A stretch of DNA of 43,908 bases from an uncultured bacterium (GTDB taxonomy: Bacteria; Planctomycetota; Phycisphaerae; Phycisphaerales; SM1A02). The position numbers and the translations under genes are program-made. Positions 18,715 to 27,933 of this stretch are shown piece after piece; position 1 is the stretch's first letter; each line of letters starts with the position of its first letter. A model generated the notes under the pieces. That model was not told where the DNA came from, did no database searches, and saw nothing but the letters and a program-made list of their open reading frames with translations. The DNA lies in NCBI GenBank assembly GCA_903911205.1, contig CAIWCL010000178.1, positions 1-43,908 on the forward strand, in the 5' to 3' direction.

Positions 18715-20184
18715 TTAGCCGATGAGCGAGAGCACTTGCTGAGGCGCGCTGTTCGACAGCGCGAGCGACTGGGTCGCTGCCTGCGAGAGGATCTGCGCAC
18801 GAGTCATCGCAGCGGTTTCCGCAGCGAAGTCGGTGTCGCGGATCGCGCTTTCAGCAGCGGTCGTGTTCTCAAGAGCGACGCCGAGGCTCGAGATCGTGGC
18901 GCCGACGACGTTCTTCTGGAACGCGCCGAGACGTCCGCGGAGGCTCGAGACCTGCTTGATCGCAGAGTCGATGACTTCCTGGGCCTTCGAGAGGTCGCCG
19001 TTCTGAACGTTCGCGGTACCACCCGACTTGAGGTCGGAGAGGAAGCCAGCGCCGTTGCCACCAAGGTTACCCGTGGTGACGGTTTCGATACCGAGCGACA
19101 CCTTGCCTGCGAGATTGACCGACGGAGCGAGGTTGAAGTTCGCGCCGCCACCAGTGATGTTGAAGGTCGAGGACTGACCAGCGGCGTTGAGCGCGCTCGT
19201 ACCGTCGAGGGTCACCGACACATCGAAACCATCGCTCGAGACGCGGGCAGTCAGGCCGTCCGTAGTGGCCTGGGTGCCGTTGATCAGGACGGTCGCGTTG
19301 CGGCCAGCGTCCTTGAGGTCATCGACGCCGGTTGCCGAGGCAGCCGAAGCGAAGATGAAGTTGGTTGAATTCTCGTTCGAGAGTTCCTTGACGCGGACGA
19401 AGCTTTCAGCGCCGTAACCGGTCGAGTTGATCTGAACGCGCGCCGTGTCGGTGCCGTTCTGGATCGCGGAGACGCCGAGCGCATCCTTGAAGCTGTTGAC
19501 TGCGGCGAGGATGTTTGCCTGCGAGGTGCCCGAGGCAAACGTGAACTGCTGGACGCCCTTCGTGCCGGTGATTTCGAACGAAACTTCGCCCGAGCCGCCG
19601 TTACCGAAGGTCGCACCCGTCGAGAGGAACACCGCGCCGGTCTGAGCCGACTGAAGGACGGTGACGGTCACGGCGCGAGCCGCACCCGAATCCGACAACT
19701 TCGCAGCGTTGATCGTCACGTCGGTGAGCGACGTCGACTGACCGCTGACGGTGTAGTCGAAGTTACCGTTCAGGAGCTTGGTGCCCTGGAAGCTCGTCGC
19801 GTTCGCGATACGGTCGATCGTCTGAAGGATCGAGTCGATCTGGAGCTGATTCGCGTCGCGCTCTTCTTGCGAGACGCCTGCTTCGTTTGCGGTCGCGCCC
19901 ACGAGGCCCTGAAGTTCGACAAGCATGTTCGAAACTTCCTGGAGGCCACCTTCGGCGACGTTGACGACCTGTTCAGCGCGCTGCGAGTTCGAGATCGCGC
20001 TGTTGATCGCGGTCTTCTCGGCGCGGAGGTTTTCCGACGCGATCAGGCCTGCCGGATCATCGGCACCGCGGTTGATGCGGAGACCGGTGGAGAGGCGCTG
20101 AAGGCTGGTGGCCAGACCCTTGTTCTGGCCGCCCAACACGCGCTGAGCGATAAGCGATGGGATGTTCTGATTGATACGACTCAT
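18715..20184 (-). CDS. fliC: Flagellin A (489 aa)
   Basis: MSRINQNIPSLIAQRVL...LQRLSTGLRINRGADDPAGLIASENLRAE; C-terminal IRDTDFAAETAAMTRAQILSQAATQSLALSNSAPQQVLSLIG. Confidence 0.96.
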   Translation of the reverse strand: MSRINQNIPSLIAQRVLGGQNKGLATSLQRLSTGLRINRGADDPAGLIASENLRAEKTAINSAISNSQRAEQVVNVAEGGLQEVSNMLVELQGLVGATANEAGVSQEERDANQLQIDSILQTIDRIANATSFQGTKLLNGNFDYTVSGQSTSLTDVTINAAKLSDSGAARAVTVTVLQSAQTGAVFLSTGATFGNGGSGEVSFEITGTKGVQQFTFASGTSQANILAAVNSFKDALGVSAIQNGTDTARVQINSTGYGAESFVRVKELSNENSTNFIFASAASATGVDDLKDAGRNATVLINGTQATTDGLTARVSSDGFDVSVTLDGTSALNAAGQSSTFNITGGGANFNLAPSVNLAGKVSLGIETVTTGNLGGNGAGFLSDLKSGGTANVQNGDLSKAQEVIDSAIKQVSSLRGRLGAFQKNVVGATISSLGVALENTTAAESAIRDTDFAAETAAMTRAQILSQAATQSLALSNSAPQQVLSLIG

Positions 20185-20206
20185 GACTGCTGTCCTCCGT
20201 GAATGT

Positions 20207-20221
20207 GCCGGGTTGTCCGGC
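20207..20221 (-). promoter_or_regulatory. Small hairpin in the flagellin A leader
   Basis: Minus strand GCCGG ACAAC CCGGC upstream of CACGGAGGACAGCAGTCATG. Confidence 0.4.
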
Positions 20222-20545
20222 GTTTCTCTCGACCGCCCCCGCCTTGGGGCGCTCGCGCCCGCCGCGTTCGCGGTTGGCCTGCTCGGTACTCGCTGGTTCC
20301 TCCGACGAGTCCGACTGAAGTTGGAAGGCGCGTCCTGCACCCGGAAACGGGTCGGGACTGAGGTTCCCGACGGCTTGGAGATCGGAAGTCAGGGAAGGCG
20401 ACTTCATTCGTGCAGTGCATTTCTCGCACGATTCGTGCAAACAACGCTCGGATCAGGCGAAAGCCGCATGCCTCAACGCCCCTCAAGACCGTGATAACGG
20501 GCATGGACCTGCGAGGACACCTCGGTGAGGTTTATCCAAACTTCG

Positions 20546-20577
20546 AAAAAGAAAACCGCCCGGCGTGTGCCGGGCGG
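20546..20577 (-). terminator. Intrinsic terminator after flagellin B
   Basis: Minus strand CCGCCCGGC acac GCCGGGCGG TTTTCTTTTT. Confidence 0.92.
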
Positions 20578-20649
20578 TCTGGGAGAGCTGTGAGGGTTGT
20601 GCGGGGGCCGTTCGCCGCCGCCGCGAGCCTCGTCGAGTTTGTCCTCGAC

Positions 20650-22119
20650 TTACTGCAGGAGCCGCAAGACGTTCTGCGCACTCGAGTTCGCCGTCGCGAG
20701 AACCGAGGTGCCAGCTTGTTGCAGGATCTGCGCGCGCGTCATCGCCGCCGTTTCCGCCGCGAAGTCGGTGTCGCGAATCTTGGACTCACTCGAAGTGATG
20801 TTCTCAAGACCAATCTGGAGACTGCGCGAGTTTGTTTGCAGCGTGTTCCGCTCGAACGCACCGAGCCGCCCGCGGAGAACCGACACTTCCGTGATGGCCT
20901 GATCGAGCACTTCGCTCGCTTCGGCGGTCCGACCCAAGAGCAGCGAGTTGGCTTGGCCGCTCTTAAGACTGTCGAGGAAGTACCGCGCACCTTCGATCGA
21001 CGAACCACCGATGCGGCTTGCCGCGACCGATTGGATACCGATGCCGACCTGTTGCGTCGTCGTGATCGACGGCCCGAGTTGGAAGGTCGCGCCGCCGCCA
21101 GTGATGCGGAAGCTCGACGGAGTGCCGTTGACCGTCGTCGCGAAGTTCTGCGAAAGATCCATGTCGACCGCAAGCGCGGGCGTATTCAGCGAGACGCTCG
21201 TGCCGTTTCCAGTGGCAAGCGCACCGTTGATGATCGCACTGACATCGCGGCCTGAGTCGCGCTGCGTCGCGGTCCCGCCTGGCGCGGAGTAGGTCTGGAA
21301 GAAGTTGCCTCCAGAACCAATCTTGCGCACGGAGACGAAGGCATCGCTTCCGAAGCCGGTCGAATTGAAATAGAGGCCGGAGAGCTGGCTCGCGCCGTTG
21401 CGAAGGCTCGCACTGATGCCTGTCGTATCGCGGACGGTGTTGACCGCAGCAATGACTGCGGAAAGCGCCGTGCCAGAGACGAAGGTCAGTGTCTGCACGC
21501 CGAGTTTTCCTGCGACTTCAAGCGTGACGCTCGATGCAAGTGCGCCGGTCGGTGCGGAGAGGAAGAGCGCGCCCGTCTGTGCCGACTGCGTCACCTCGAC
21601 AGACACCGAGATCGACGAATTTGTGCCGAACTGCACGCCATGCACGTCGACGCCAGCGATGTTCGCCGCGTTGATACCGCTCGTGACGTACTCAAGCGAG
21701 CCGTTGAGCAATTGCAGGCCCGCGAAACTTGCCGTGTTCGAGATGCGCGTGATCGACTCAATCGCGCTATCGATCTCGAGCTGATTCGCCGCGACCTCTT
21801 CAGTCGAGATGCCGCCGGTGTTCGCGCTGTTGACGACAAGACTCTTAATGGAGTTCAAGAGGTCGGCAACTTCGGCGAGATAGCCTTCGGTGGTCGCGAT
21901 CACAGAGCTCGCGCGTTCCGAGTTGTCGATCGCCTGACCCATGCCTTTGATCTCAGAGCGCAGGCGTTCGCTGACGATGAGGCCAGCGGGATCATCCGCG
22001 CCGCGATTGATCCGAAGACCAGTCGAAAGGCGTTGAAGGCGGGTAGAGAGGTCGTTGTTCGAGCGATTGAGGTTGTTCTGCGCAATGAGCGACGGAACGT
22101 TCGTATTGATGCGAGCCAT
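20650..22119 (-). CDS. fliC: Flagellin B (489 aa)
   Basis: MARINTNVPSLIAQNNLNRSNNDLSTRLQRLSTGLRINRGADDPAGLIVSERLRSE; C-terminal IRDTDFAAETAAMTRAQILQQAGTSVLATANSSAQNVLRLLQ. Confidence 0.96.
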   Translation of the reverse strand: MARINTNVPSLIAQNNLNRSNNDLSTRLQRLSTGLRINRGADDPAGLIVSERLRSEIKGMGQAIDNSERASSVIATTEGYLAEVADLLNSIKSLVVNSANTGGISTEEVAANQLEIDSAIESITRISNTASFAGLQLLNGSLEYVTSGINAANIAGVDVHGVQFGTNSSISVSVEVTQSAQTGALFLSAPTGALASSVTLEVAGKLGVQTLTFVSGTALSAVIAAVNTVRDTTGISASLRNGASQLSGLYFNSTGFGSDAFVSVRKIGSGGNFFQTYSAPGGTATQRDSGRDVSAIINGALATGNGTSVSLNTPALAVDMDLSQNFATTVNGTPSSFRITGGGATFQLGPSITTTQQVGIGIQSVAASRIGGSSIEGARYFLDSLKSGQANSLLLGRTAEASEVLDQAITEVSVLRGRLGAFERNTLQTNSRSLQIGLENITSSESKIRDTDFAAETAAMTRAQILQQAGTSVLATANSSAQNVLRLLQ

Positions 22120-22142
22120 GGCAATCCTCCTTGACTGAGAGG

Positions 22143-22176
22143 CCCGTGAACCGGGGCTTCTGTCTCCCCGGACGGG
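22143..22176 (-). promoter_or_regulatory. Bulged hairpin between csrA stop and flagellin B start
   Basis: Minus strand CCCGTCCGGGG AGACAGAAG CCCCGG(TTC)ACGGG; starts directly after the csrA stop; AAGGAGGA follows before ATG. Confidence 0.65.
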
Positions 22177-22488
22177 TCAGGCGGTTTCGCGCCTGCCGGT
22201 GTGGGTTGCCGCGAGCTTCGCGGCTGCAGGCAGGACCGTCCCGCCTGTCGTACTTGCGCCGCCGCGCGCACTCCCGCGCGGACGGAACGTTCCCAATTCG
22301 CCGCGGAACGCCGCGGCTTGCTGGTTTTCATTTCGAATGGCGTCGTACACCTCTTTGCGGTGCACCGCCACAGTTGCGGGGGCTTTGATACCGATCCGCA
22401 CCTTGTCGCCTCGGATGTCAACGATCGTCAGTTCGACGTCGTCTCCGATCATGATCGTTTCATCTCGCTGTCGTGAGAGCACCAACAT
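22177..22488 (-). CDS. csrA: Carbon storage regulator CsrA with long C-terminal extension
   Basis: [51 protein letters not shown]. Confidence 0.96.
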   Translation of the reverse strand: MLVLSRQRDETIMIGDDVELTIVDIRGDKVRIGIKAPATVAVHRKEVYDAIRNENQQAAAFRGELGTFRPRGSARGGASTTGGTVLPAAAKLAATHTGRRETA

Positions 22489-22587
22489 CCGCGGGCTCCT
22501 TGGGCATCCGTGCCCGGTGAAAGTCCATCCGTGTCCGTTTCGCCGACGAAGTACGCCAGCGCCATCCACCCGCCGCCGAAGCGACAG

Positions 22588-23040
22588 TTATGCAATCTTC
22601 GCAGCGGCCGCTTCCGCGAGCTTCACGAGCTCGTGGCGCGTCGACCACTTCTTCTCCGCGAGCACCAACTGCATCGCACGTCGGCTCGCAGGATTCACAA
22701 CAAGCGGCCCCTGCAGATTTGCCGTGAGCGACTGATCACGCTTGTTGACGATGACAAGCACCTGTGCATCCGACGTTTCCGTCATGCCAAGTTCTTCCAT
22801 CTGCTCTTTGCGGATGTTGGCCTGGAAATCGGCAATCCACAGCGCCGGATCGGTCACCACGAACGCAAGGTCCGGGCTCTCGGTCGACTGAAGCCAGAAG
22901 AAGACACCGTTGTCATCGGGCTGCAGCAGCGCGAAGGTGCGGTAGCTCGAGAAGCCCAGCAGTCCAACCGGGAACTCAAGGATGCGGGAGTCGTCGATCT
23001 CGACGGCGCCGAAGCGCGTGGTCTGAATCAGCATTGCCAT
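22588..23040 (-). CDS. fliW: Flagellar assembly factor FliW
   Basis: FGAVEIDDSRILEFPVGLLGFSSYRTFALLQPDDNGVFFWLQSTESPDLAFVVTDP; directly upstream of csrA. Confidence 0.94.
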   Translation of the reverse strand: MAMLIQTTRFGAVEIDDSRILEFPVGLLGFSSYRTFALLQPDDNGVFFWLQSTESPDLAFVVTDPALWIADFQANIRKEQMEELGMTETSDAQVLVIVNKRDQSLTANLQGPLVVNPASRRAMQLVLAEKKWSTRHELVKLAEAAAAKIA

Positions 23041-23160
23041 TACTCCGTCGGCCTGACACTCCTTGCTTCCGACATCCATGTCGGTCGGGCTCCAGCCCTT
23101 CCTACCGGAGGGGCCGCGCCCCCGGGAGGTTTGCCGCGTCACACGCGGCCCTATCCATCG

Positions 23161-25140
23161 CTAGCGCAAGAAATCCAACAGACTGAGATTGACCGCACGC
23201 GATGCACCCGCAAGTCCGGCCTCAAGCTGTTGCTGGAGGCTCGCGAAGCGGGTTGCTGCCGCGGTGAAGTCAAGGTCTTGAATACTCGAGCGAAGCGCCA
23301 TGTCCTGAATTCCAAGTTCTTCCTCGCGCGCGGTTGCCTCAGCGAGGCGCCGCGAGCGAACTCCGACATCAGCGCGCGCTTCTGTCGCGCGGCCGAGATC
23401 GGCTTCGAGTTTCTCTGTCGCAAACTCAATGCCACGCTCGTCATTGGCCAGAAGCGCCTCTCGGAGCGACATCAAGTGCGCAAACACGCTGTCAACGGCA
23501 ACAGTTGCGCGATCCGTTCCGCTCAAAGTTGCCGTATTCGTGGTGCCCGCGATGCCAAGGTCAGTCGCGGTATTCGAGTTGTTGATGTCCTCGATGCGGG
23601 TCGTCGTACCGACGGTCGCATCGGTGATCTCAATACCGTTTCCGGTGGAAGCAAGACTCGCGGTGAACTCCGCCGGAGCAATGCCCGCAGCGACCGCTGC
23701 ACCATTGATCGAGTCGAGCACATCCTGCACGGTCAGATCGCCGTCCATTTCGACTTCGAACGTGCGACCGTCCTTGAGCGTGACGCGGAGGTCGCGGTCG
23801 GCGGCCGGATCGGGCAATCCAGTCGTCGCGTCGATCGCACCGTCGGCTTGGCGCACGCCACGACCATCGTTGAAGTCAGAAAGCAGCGTCGATCCGGCAA
23901 ACGAGCGAATGCCAAGTTCTGTCGCCGTCGTGCCACTGAGTTCTTCGACCGACATCGAAGCACCCGAAAGTTCGTTGCGCACGTTGAGACGCGTGGCGTC
24001 GTCAGAGATCTCGACGCGCACGCCGATTCCTGATGCAGCCACAGCGTTCTGAAAGTCCTGCACCGTGTCGAAGCTCGAGAGATCAAAGCGTCGAGCTTGT
24101 CCACCATTCCGAATGATGATCTCGCCGAGTGGCAGCGTCATTCCAGAGAGGCTGTCGAGACGCGTGAGTTCGGTGAGCTTCGGGTTGAGATCAAGTCCAG
24201 TGGTGGTCGCGCCGCCGGCATAGGTGCCCGCGAGCCCGAGGTCACCCGCGGTGGTCATCGAGTTCGAGTCACGGATGACGATGGTGTTTCCCGCAGAGGG
24301 CGTGATCGCGAGACGGTCGCCACTTGTGGCATCGATCGCGACGGTCGCGCCAGGATCGGTCGCTTGAATCGCGGTGGAGATTCGATTGATCACGTCGCCG
24401 ATGCTGTCCGCATCGGAGAGGTCGACCGAGGTCACCGTGCCGTTCACTTCGACTTCGATCGTTCCCGCGCGTACGCCGTTGCCGTTCGCGCCGCGCAGAT
24501 CAGAGAGGCGCGTGGCGGCCGTCATGGATGGGTCGAGGTCGCGATCGCCTTTCACGCGGCCGGAGAGCGCACCGAAGGCTTGCTCACCGCCCATCGTGAC
24601 GCGGATATCACTCGCGAGACCAAGATCGGCACGCATACCCGCGCCGGTCCCGGTGTATCGAAGGCCAGAGAGCAGACTGGTGAACGGTGCGTTCGCATGG
24701 GCGTCGCCACCGAAGATATGAATGCCGCGAATGTCGCGGTTTGCGATCGATGTCAGCGAGCCGAGCATCGAATCGATCACCGCGGCCTGATTGCGCCGAG
24801 TCGCTTCATCAGAGCCGACGCCGATTTGAGAGAGGCCGATGCCCTTCGCCTCTTGCAGGATGTCCGAGACGTCGGCGAGTGCCGCGTCGAGTGAGTTCAG
24901 CGTGGCGTCCGCCTGGGACAGGTTCCGAATGCGCTGGTCGCGGCGCTCGATGACGTCATCAAGGACCGTGACCGTCGAGGCGCCAATGGCGTTCTCTGAG
25001 GGACGGGTGAACTCCTTGCCGCTGGCGAGCCGAACTTGCAGGAGCAGAAGCTCGCGATTGGTCCCTTGAATGCCGCCAAGCGCAATTCTCGACGCCAAAA
25101 GGTTCGGAACGCGGGCGAGATTGGCAGGAATTGCGCTCAT
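23161..25140 (-). CDS. flgL: Flagellar hook-associated protein FlgL, long form (659 aa)
   Basis: Flagellin-like N-terminus RLASGKEFTRPSENAIGASTVTVLDDVI; C-terminal AREEELGIQDMALRSSIQDLDFTAAATRFASLQQQLEAGLAGASRAVNLSLLDFLR. Confidence 0.88.
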   Translation of the reverse strand: MSAIPANLARVPNLLASRIALGGIQGTNRELLLLQVRLASGKEFTRPSENAIGASTVTVLDDVIERRDQRIRNLSQADATLNSLDAALADVSDILQEAKGIGLSQIGVGSDEATRRNQAAVIDSMLGSLTSIANRDIRGIHIFGGDAHANAPFTSLLSGLRYTGTGAGMRADLGLASDIRVTMGGEQAFGALSGRVKGDRDLDPSMTAATRLSDLRGANGNGVRAGTIEVEVNGTVTSVDLSDADSIGDVINRISTAIQATDPGATVAIDATSGDRLAITPSAGNTIVIRDSNSMTTAGDLGLAGTYAGGATTTGLDLNPKLTELTRLDSLSGMTLPLGEIIIRNGGQARRFDLSSFDTVQDFQNAVAASGIGVRVEISDDATRLNVRNELSGASMSVEELSGTTATELGIRSFAGSTLLSDFNDGRGVRQADGAIDATTGLPDPAADRDLRVTLKDGRTFEVEMDGDLTVQDVLDSINGAAVAAGIAPAEFTASLASTGNGIEITDATVGTTTRIEDINNSNTATDLGIAGTTNTATLSGTDRATVAVDSVFAHLMSLREALLANDERGIEFATEKLEADLGRATEARADVGVRSRRLAEATAREEELGIQDMALRSSIQDLDFTAAATRFASLQQQLEAGLAGASRAVNLSLLDFLR

Positions 25141-25251
25141 GTCGAGGACTCCACACGGCTGAGGCAACGGGCGTGCCACCGGTCGAGAGTGCCGACGACC
25201 GAACCGCGGGGAGAGGCCCCGGATGGGGCCTCGGGTGGGGCCAACGGACGG

Positions 25252-25388
25252 GATCGAGGACTTGGATCGAGGACTTGGATCGAGGACTTGGATCGAGGAC
25301 TTGGATCGAGGACTTGGATCGAGGACTTGGATCGAGGACTTGGATCGAGGACTTGGATCGAGGACTTGGATCGAGGACTTGGATCGAG
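25252..25388. repeat. 13-bp perfect tandem repeat GATCGAGGACTTG, 10 full copies
   Basis: GATCGAGG at 25252, then every 13 bp to 25382. Confidence 0.98.
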
Positions 25389-25657
25389 GCCCGGGATTGA
25401 GACCCCGGATTGAGGCCCGGGGACGGACAATGCAGATCAAGCACTGAACTGGGGGCGGGCTCGCGTGCGGCGCCGAGGTTCGGGTTCAGGTTCAGGTTCA
25501 GGCTCAGGTCTCGAACTCGGACCCTCCACTCGTCCAAGCTCACGCTTCACCCTTCTGCGCCCGCCGCCCCCACGATTCTCAGCGTGAAATCACCTCGAAC
25601 TTCAACATGGATTCGACTTTGGCTTGCCCCAGGCAAACGCCGGGTGATAATCGGCCG

Positions 25658-26716
25658 ATGCCCCGCGCCCTCCCACTTCGGTTGCTCAGCCCCGCCATCC
25701 TCTCGATCTTTGGCCTTGCGACATGCGCAAGCGCCGCGGGCGACATCCTGCTGATCCCCGACTCGGGCGCGGACAAAGTCTGGGCGTTCAACGCTTCGGA
25801 CGGCACCTACATCACGAACAACTACTTCCCGGCGGACGGGATCATGAAGCAGGTCATCCAGATCGTGCAGAGTGGCAATGGCACGCTCCTGATGACCGAT
25901 GAGCAGGAGAAGAAGGTCTTTGAGTACTCGGAGAGCGGCACGTACCTTCGAACACTCGCGTCGGTCAGCGACGGCGTCACCACCGGCGCGTATGGCATTT
26001 GTGTGAAGGACGGTTTCGCGTACTTCACCAGCGGCTTCAATTCTGGCGCTGGCAAGATTTTTCGAGTCGCCCTTGATGGCAGCGGCGCCCCGCCGACGGT
26101 CTTCTGCGACTTCGCAGCAGAGGGCGATCCGCGCGGCATCATTCCATTCGGGTCGGGCTTCCTCGTCGGTAACTCAACGACCGACGACATCGAATTCGTG
26201 AGCGCTACTGGCGTCGTTTCGCCCGTGCCTTTTGCCGATTCTGACGGCATCATCAGTTTCAACTTTCCGCAGCAGATTCAGCCACTTTCGGATGGCGGCA
26301 TCATGCTCACGGGGTTCAGCGCACCGTGGGGCATCTACTTCTTCGATGCCACAGGGCAAGGTGCCGGTGGCTTTACGTCGCCGCAAGTCTTCCTCTCGCC
26401 CCGCGGCTGCTACCTCCTCGACAACGGCGACTACCTCTACACCGGCGGAACGCGCGTTGATGTGATCGATGGCAAGACTTTCATCAATGCCAATGTCGCG
26501 AATCAACTCGGCGCGAGTTTCCGTTGGATTACGCGCTTCACTCCGACGCCGACGTGTACGGGCGATGTCGACGGAAACGGACAGGTCGATGCGGCTGATC
26601 TCGCGGCCCTCCTTGGCGACTGGGGTGCCACGAAGAGCGCTGCCAACCTCGACGGCGCAGGCACGGTCGACGCTTCGGATCTCGCGATCCTGCTCGGCGC
26701 GTGGGGTGATTGCTGA
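25658..26716 (+). CDS. Secreted NHL/SMP-30-like beta-propeller protein with C-terminal dockerin-like tail
   Basis: Signal peptide MPRALPLRLLSPAILSIFGLATCASA; GDVDGNGQVDAADLAALLGDWG and LDGAGTVDASDLAILLGAWGDC. Confidence 0.75.
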   Translation: MPRALPLRLLSPAILSIFGLATCASAAGDILLIPDSGADKVWAFNASDGTYITNNYFPADGIMKQVIQIVQSGNGTLLMTDEQEKKVFEYSESGTYLRTLASVSDGVTTGAYGICVKDGFAYFTSGFNSGAGKIFRVALDGSGAPPTVFCDFAAEGDPRGIIPFGSGFLVGNSTTDDIEFVSATGVVSPVPFADSDGIISFNFPQQIQPLSDGGIMLTGFSAPWGIYFFDATGQGAGGFTSPQVFLSPRGCYLLDNGDYLYTGGTRVDVIDGKTFINANVANQLGASFRWITRFTPTPTCTGDVDGNGQVDAADLAALLGDWGATKSAANLDGAGTVDASDLAILLGAWGDC

Positions 26717-26787
26717 GCGGATTGCGCGCGGCGTGTCTCGCCGTGCCTCGCCATACCTCGCCGCACTACGCAGGCAACAGGATCATG

Positions 26788-26826
26788 AAAAACACCGCAG
26801 GCCAGCCTTTCGGCTGGCCCGCGGTT
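26788..26826 (-). terminator. Intrinsic terminator after the PEP-CTERM-like gene
   Basis: Minus strand ACCGCGGGCCAGCC gaaa GGCTGGCCTGCGGT gTTTTT. Confidence 0.9.
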
Positions 26827-26891
26827 GCGTTTCTTGTTGGGCTACGCTTTCCACCCGCCGCCCACGACGCACACCTACTGCACCTTTCGGC

Positions 26892-27578
26892 TCAGCGGCG
26901 ACGACGACCAACAAGACCTGCGAGACCGAGGAGGGCAACCGCACCCGGGGCCGGGACCAAGTTGCCATTGATGAAGACGTTGTCGATGCGGCTCGAACCG
27001 GTCGCAGCGGCGGTCGCGAGCGAACGGAAGCGGACGATGACGCTCGACGCGTTCTCAGCGCCTGCGAGCGACGTGGTCGAGGTGTACAACGCGTTGTACG
27101 TCGTCGACGACCAGGTTCCAGGCGCGCCGCCACCACCGGACTGCAGAACCGTGTAGGACGCGAGGATGGTCGTCCAGTTCGTGCCACCGTCGAGGCTCAT
27201 GACAAGCTCAAAGCTCGCGGGGCCGGTCGAGGAGCGGGCTTGATCCCACGAGAGCGAGATCGTGTCGTAGCCGGTGGTCGCGAAGCTGGCTTGGTAGTAG
27301 TCACCGGTCGACCAGTTGTTGCTCGAGAACGCGTACTGCGAGCCGTTGCCTGCGGGCGAGGTGTAGGTCGCCGCGGCGAGCGCGTGGACGCTGGTCAGGC
27401 TCGAGCCCGCGGTGAGCGCGCCCTGATCGCCAGCGCCAACGCCGTAGGTCACACCCGTTGGGACGTTGCCCGCGCCAGTCGGGAAGGCCGTGGTGATGGT
27501 CCAACCGCAGACGAGGTCTGCGGAGGCCGAAGTTGCGACTGCTGCGACAGCAACGATGGAGGCAAAAGTGGTCTTCAT
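26892..27578 (-). CDS. Exported PEP-CTERM-like surface protein
   Basis: Signal peptide MKTTFASIVAVAAVATSASA; C-terminal VPAPGAVALLGLAGLVGRRRR sorting tail. Confidence 0.82.
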   Translation of the reverse strand: MKTTFASIVAVAAVATSASADLVCGWTITTAFPTGAGNVPTGVTYGVGAGDQGALTAGSSLTSVHALAAATYTSPAGNGSQYAFSSNNWSTGDYYQASFATTGYDTISLSWDQARSSTGPASFELVMSLDGGTNWTTILASYTVLQSGGGGAPGTWSSTTYNALYTSTTSLAGAENASSVIVRFRSLATAAATGSSRIDNVFINGNLVPAPGAVALLGLAGLVGRRRR

Positions 27579-27933
27579 AGCGAGGGACTCAAGAACAAAA
27601 TCGAGAGGGAACGGGCAGGAACAGGAGCCCAACAGGCAATTGACAGAGGCCGAAAGGAATCGGCACCTAGCAAAAGCACAGGAAGGCATGATGGCGGTAT
27701 GGGATGGACGAAAGGTGAGACAGGGAGAAACGGACACAGAGACACAGCCCGCGCATTTGCACCAAGGCAAAACGCACGGACAGCCCCTGAACCACTCCCA
27801 TGTGGACAGACGCAATCTAGCGCGAGATCCTGTCAAGGAAACTGGAATTTCCGCAGAACGCCAAAATTGCGGCCGCACTGCCCACAGACTCGAAGGTCGG
27901 AGTCGAACTTGAAGTCGAAGTCGAGGTTCGGGG

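Noticed and set aside
22510-24033. 507-aa plus-strand ORF across fliW/flgL
   Set aside because: Antisense to two well-recognised genes; Arg-rich composition typical of spurious frames in GC-rich DNA.
25223-25447. ORFs encoding repeated EDLDRGLGSRTWI peptides
   Set aside because: A 13-bp repeat yields a 13-aa period in any open frame; no start context or conserved partner.
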